Assembly (NCBI GenBank): GCA_015056655.1
Contig: SVFV01000018.1
Span: 1-64,000, forward strand
DNA: 64,000 nucleotides
DNA from: Butyrivibrio sp.
Lineage (GTDB): Bacteria > Bacillota > Clostridia > Lachnospirales > Lachnospiraceae
Direction of reading: 5' to 3'
Shown in pieces: positions 61,335 through 64,000 of this stretch (position 1 is its first letter; every line of letters begins with the position of its first letter). The translations under genes were made by a program, and so were the position numbers. The notes beneath the pieces were generated by a model that worked only from the letters and a program-made list of their open reading frames with translations, had not been told where the DNA came from and did no database searches.

Positions 61335-62378
61335 TTACTGTTTTATAGCCCATCTCATTTTTGTAGATTTGCTTCTGGGATTAAGTCTGCACTCCTCCTG
61401 AGAAGGTCTTATAACATCGCTTGAAACATCGCTGTATACGCCCATTTTCTTCAGTTCCTTAAAGGACTTTTTAACCAGTCTGTCTTCTCCGGAATGGAAA
61501 GTAAGTATCGCTACACGTCCCCCGGGATTAAGTATGTTCGGCAGCTTTTCAAGGAAAGCATAAAGAACCTCAAACTCACTATTTACATCTATTCTCAGTG
61601 CCTGGAACACTCTCGCGCAGGACTTCTTTATTGCCTGGTCCTTTTCCTCTTTGGGAACCTTCCACAATGCAGACTCTATCGCTTCCCTAAGCTCTGTTGT
61701 GGTGTCCATGGCCTGTCCCTTGTTCATAAGAGAAAAAACTTTATCTGCTATCTCTTTAGCGTAGGGTTCATCTGAATTTTCTATCATCATTCCTATGAAC
61801 TCTTCTTTAGTAATGTTGTGAAGCCTCTCTGCAGCGGACTCCCCATGGTCAGGGTCAAGGCGGAGATCAAGCGGTCCATCTATCTTGTAGGAAAATCCTC
61901 TCTTAGGATCATCAATCTGCATGGAAGATACGCCAAGATCAGCCAGAACAAAATCAAACTTTCCTACTTCTGCTGCAACCTCATCTATGTTGGCAAAATT
62001 AGTGAGTCTGAACTGAAATACATCCTCTCCAAATCCTGCTTTTCTTATTCTTTCCACAGTCTTTTTAGATTCTATGGGATCGACATCAAGTCCATAAATG
62101 CATCCGTTTCCCTCTAACTTTTCTAGCATTTTGGAGGTGTGTCCGCCATATCCAAGGGTGCAATCCAGTCCCTTTTGTCCCGGCTTAATATCAAGGAACT
62201 CAAGGATTTCCTTTACCATAATGGAAATATGCATACCTGCAGGAGTTGAACCTTTGGCAATTACATGCGCCACAGTATCAGCATATTTTTCAGGGTTCTG
62301 CTCTTTATATTTTTCCTCAAACTTCTTAGGGTACTTTCCAGAGTAGTGAACCCTTCTCTTATGTGCCTTTTCTTCCAT
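61335..62378 (-). CDS. RsmH-like 16S rRNA methyltransferase paralogue
   Basis: Belongs to the MraW/RsmH family, which methylates N4 of cytosine 1402 in 16S rRNA. Motifs: MVKEILEF, LDCTLGYGGHTSKML (SAM binding), VLADLGVSSMQID, DGPLDLRLDP and the C-terminal ILTFHSGEDRLVK with RSKSTKMRWA. At 347 residues it is longer than the usual 310, because of a basic N-terminal extension (HKRRVHYSGKYPKKF). It lies outside a division/cell-wall cluster, so it is probably a second copy rather than the main rsmH. A GGAGG site precedes the ATG. The exact target of this subgroup is uncertain. Confidence 0.85.
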   Translation of the reverse strand: MEEKAHKRRVHYSGKYPKKFEEKYKEQNPEKYADTVAHVIAKGSTPAGMHISIMVKEILEFLDIKPGQKGLDCTLGYGGHTSKMLEKLEGNGCIYGLDVDPIESKKTVERIRKAGFGEDVFQFRLTNFANIDEVAAEVGKFDFVLADLGVSSMQIDDPKRGFSYKIDGPLDLRLDPDHGESAAERLHNITKEEFIGMMIENSDEPYAKEIADKVFSLMNKGQAMDTTTELREAIESALWKVPKEEKDQAIKKSCARVFQALRIDVNSEFEVLYAFLEKLPNILNPGGRVAILTFHSGEDRLVKKSFKELKKMGVYSDVSSDVIRPSQEECRLNPRSKSTKMRWAIKQ

Positions 62379-62426
62379 TAAAGTTCCTCCAATAATCTTG
62401 TAATCACATGTACAGCACTGCTTCCT

Positions 62427-62963
62427 TTATGCTACAACTGCTTCTTGCAAAAATGCAATAATCGGTTCAATGAACTTAATGTCAGATTCATCATAGGAGT
62501 GATCAACCATTTCTCCCATACCTCTTTGCTTTGGATCCTTACTCTTTTTCAAACTACCTGCAAAGGCTTTCATTGCAAGTTTTGATGCAAGATTCATCTT
62601 TTCATAGTTGAGACCGCCCTGACAGTAGAATGCCTTAATATAAGTCTTCTGCTCATCAGTAAGAATATTATTAAGCGCAATCTCAGTCTGCTCAAAATCA
62701 TTAGGAGCTGCTCCAACTGCCACTACCGCAAGCTTTTTGCCCTTCCATTCTTTTGCCTTCTCAAGATACCAGTTAGCCTTAGCAACTTTCCCTGCCATAC
62801 ACCAGCCAGCATATACGATTGCTTCATATTCTGCAAAAAAACTGTTGTCCTTCTTCTGAACATCTTTTACATCAAAAATGTCTGCATTCATCCTCTCTGC
62901 TATCCACTGAGCATATCTTTTTGTAAAACCTGTCTGTGATGTGTAAATTACTAATGTTTTCAT
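62427..62963 (-). CDS. Flavodoxin-domain protein
   Basis: A 178-residue FMN-binding protein. The phosphate loop is IYTSQTGFTKRYA (about 6-18), followed by YAGWCMAGKV and VVAVGAAPND, like the flavodoxin_5/HemG group. It could be an electron carrier or quinone/heme-pathway oxidase. It overlaps the MarR gene by 4 bp (ATGA), so the two are co-expressed and the flavodoxin is probably the regulated target. Confidence 0.85.
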   Translation of the reverse strand: MKTLVIYTSQTGFTKRYAQWIAERMNADIFDVKDVQKKDNSFFAEYEAIVYAGWCMAGKVAKANWYLEKAKEWKGKKLAVVAVGAAPNDFEQTEIALNNILTDEQKTYIKAFYCQGGLNYEKMNLASKLAMKAFAGSLKKSKDPKQRGMGEMVDHSYDESDIKFIEPIIAFLQEAVVA

Positions 62964-63439
62964 AATTTGCTTAAATTCCTTTCCATATGCATGATAGTTT
63001 CAATAGTTGTCATAAGGTTCTTTTCATCAATTCCTTCATAGATTTTACTAATGATTGCCTGACTGTTTGGATTCTGCCTGTCACTCTTTTGCGAAAACTC
63101 CCGACATTTATCTGTTATAAATATCCTTTGCTTTCTCTTGTCCTTCTCATCCGGAACCATTGTTACAAAGCCCTTTTTCTCAAGCTTTATCAAAATCTGC
63201 TTCACATTCTGATGAGAACTTCCCATTACGTCTGAAAGATCATTGAGTGTAGGCGGTTCCTTGCAAAGGTTTATGCAGATAATTGCAAAGAACTGCTTCC
63301 AGGTAATCTCTTTGAAGTAGTTGTCAGCTACAGCCTGGTATCTGTTGTCAAATGCACTTAATAAGCCCAGCAAAAACGCCTGTGGCGGCATTTGGCCAAA
63401 CTCCACCTTGCCAATATTCATAGCTTCATCATAATTCAT
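62960..63439 (-). CDS. MarR-family transcriptional regulator
   Basis: A 159-residue winged-helix repressor. The recognition region is LNDLSDVMGSSHQNVKQILIKLEKKGFV, followed by the wing MVPDEKDKRKQRIFITDKC. It is the first gene of a pair with the flavodoxin. A GAGG site precedes the ATG. The long inverted repeat at 63471-63517 just upstream is the likely operator, which suggests autoregulation. Confidence 0.87.
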   Translation of the reverse strand: MNYDEAMNIGKVEFGQMPPQAFLLGLLSAFDNRYQAVADNYFKEITWKQFFAIICINLCKEPPTLNDLSDVMGSSHQNVKQILIKLEKKGFVTMVPDEKDKRKQRIFITDKCREFSQKSDRQNPNSQAIISKIYEGIDEKNLMTTIETIMHMERNLSKL

Positions 63440-63470
63440 TCTTTATATCCTCAGTATTTGCCGCAAATAA

Positions 63471-63517
63471 ATAGGTAACATATTACATGTTTGAGATAAA
63501 TGTAATATGTTACCTAT
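63471..63517. promoter_or_regulatory. Long inverted repeat, probable MarR operator
   Basis: Perfect 18-bp arms ATAGGTAACATATTACAT (63471-63488) and its complement (63500-63517), 11 nt apart. Each arm contains GTAACATATTAC, itself nearly palindromic (GTAA....TTAC), so the element may hold two repressor-dimer sites. It lies 32 bp before marR and overlaps the end of the Nudix gene, for which it might also act as a terminator. Confidence 0.65.
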
Positions 63518-64000
63518 ATTTTGTCAACCATTTTTTTCTGAATTCTTTCGTCTGTTACTATATGTTCAACACCAGTGTGCTCTGTTTGCAGATAGTCCTT
63601 CATAAACGTAGGAAATGCTTTGTAATTATCAAGCTCGGAAATAGGAAGCCAGTGCATGCTCTCCCTCACTCCCTGCGTATAGCTGTCACTGTTAAGTTCC
63701 TTTGTCCCTCTAGGCTTCATCATGAAGTAAAAAGCAATTTCATGACAGTCCATTCCCTTTAATGCTCCCATGTTTTCATTAAAGAAATTCTCATGAATTA
63801 CAGCAAGGTGGTCCAATTCATACTTTATTCCAGTCTCTTCAAAAACTTCTCTTTTCACTGCATCCTCAGCGGTCTCTCCCATATGAACAGCTCCGCCTAT
63901 AGAATAGTAATAATCATCTTTTTCATTCCCGGCAAATAAAACGCAGCCCTCTTCTACGATTATTGCCGCCGCACGATATCTAAACCACTTATTATCATTA
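63514..64000 (-). CDS. Nudix hydrolase, 5' end beyond the window
   Basis: The frame stays open to the window edge (162 codons visible), so the true start lies to the right of position 64000. The Nudix box is complete: GGAVHMGETAEDAVKREVF followed by EETGI, matching GX5EX7REUXEEXGU. An upstream segment YRAAAIIVEEGCVLFAG is the usual first strand. Nudix enzymes cleave nucleoside diphosphate derivatives; the substrate is unknown. Its stop codon lies inside the inverted repeat of the marR operator. Confidence 0.85.
   Translation of the reverse strand, partial: NDNKWFRYRAAAIIVEEGCVLFAGNEKDDYYYSIGGAVHMGETAEDAVKREVFEETGIKYELDHLAVIHENFFNENMGALKGMDCHEIAFYFMMKPRGTKELNSDSYTQGVRESMHWLPISELDNYKAFPTFMKDYLQTEHTGVEHIVTDERIQKKMVDKI

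Noticed and set aside
1-64000. CRISPR arrays, rRNA genes, complete insertion sequences or prophage
   Set aside because: No regularly spaced direct repeats, transposase motifs, phage structural genes or rRNA sequence were seen.

Overview
The window looks like a piece of a Lachnospiraceae (Clostridia) chromosome, most likely Butyrivibrio or a close relative. The pointers are a low-GC sequence, AGGAGG-type ribosome sites, a ptb-buk butyrate pair, a proS T-box leader, YesMN-type regulators, a galactofuranose-type ABC importer and many c-di-GMP/chemotaxis proteins. The genus is an inference from gene content; the window holds no rRNA. About 50 protein genes are visible, mostly on the minus strand.

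Layout. 1-5.5 kb: the 5' tip of a probable group II intron beside a terminator, a membrane GGDEF diguanylate cyclase, a PutP sodium/proline symporter and an sCache chemoreceptor. 5.6-10.2 kb: operon yfhO-ylmH-apbE. 10.2-13.6 kb (plus strand): a solitary Eco57I-like adenine methyltransferase with its own HTH, then a PAS sensor kinase whose phospho-acceptor His is Asn. 13.7-16 kb: polar amino-acid ABC importer. 16.2-22.5 kb: small proteins, hisC, a GT-C membrane glycosyltransferase with a partner lipoprotein, and a GT2 glycosyltransferase. 22.8-28.8 kb: housekeeping block proS (T-box), prfB (no programmed frameshift), secA. 28.9-40 kb: a YtfQ/YtfR/YtfT/YjfF-like importer with two substrate-binding proteins, a YesM/YesN-like two-component pair, and buk-ptb directly upstream of that pair.

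40-50.3 kb is the most unusual part. It holds an acyl-CoA thioesterase, a dCache-GGDEF cyclase translationally coupled to a small membrane protein, a LytTR regulator, and a four-gene minus-strand phosphorelay cluster. The relay consists of one complete hybrid kinase, a 7TM hybrid protein that has lost its ATPase domain, H-box His and probable HPt His, a free receiver, and a 7TM protein that joins an H-box, receiver, HPt and HD-GYP c-di-GMP phosphodiesterase without an ATPase domain. Only one of the four can bind ATP, so they plausibly form one distributed relay that ends in c-di-GMP hydrolysis, facing a cyclase gene about 1.6 kb away.

50.3-64 kb: a surface-sugar group (GT-C protein, UGM-like flavoprotein, GT2), an iron alcohol dehydrogenase, a P-loop kinase-like gene preceded by a leader peptide and alternative hairpins, a decayed PEP-synthase-like pseudogene, and small enzymes (SAM methyltransferase, HD hydrolase, zinc phospholipase C-like, GNAT, RsmH paralogue). 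It ends with a flavodoxin-MarR pair behind a long inverted repeat and a Nudix gene cut by the window edge. No CRISPR array, rRNA or complete transposon was seen.
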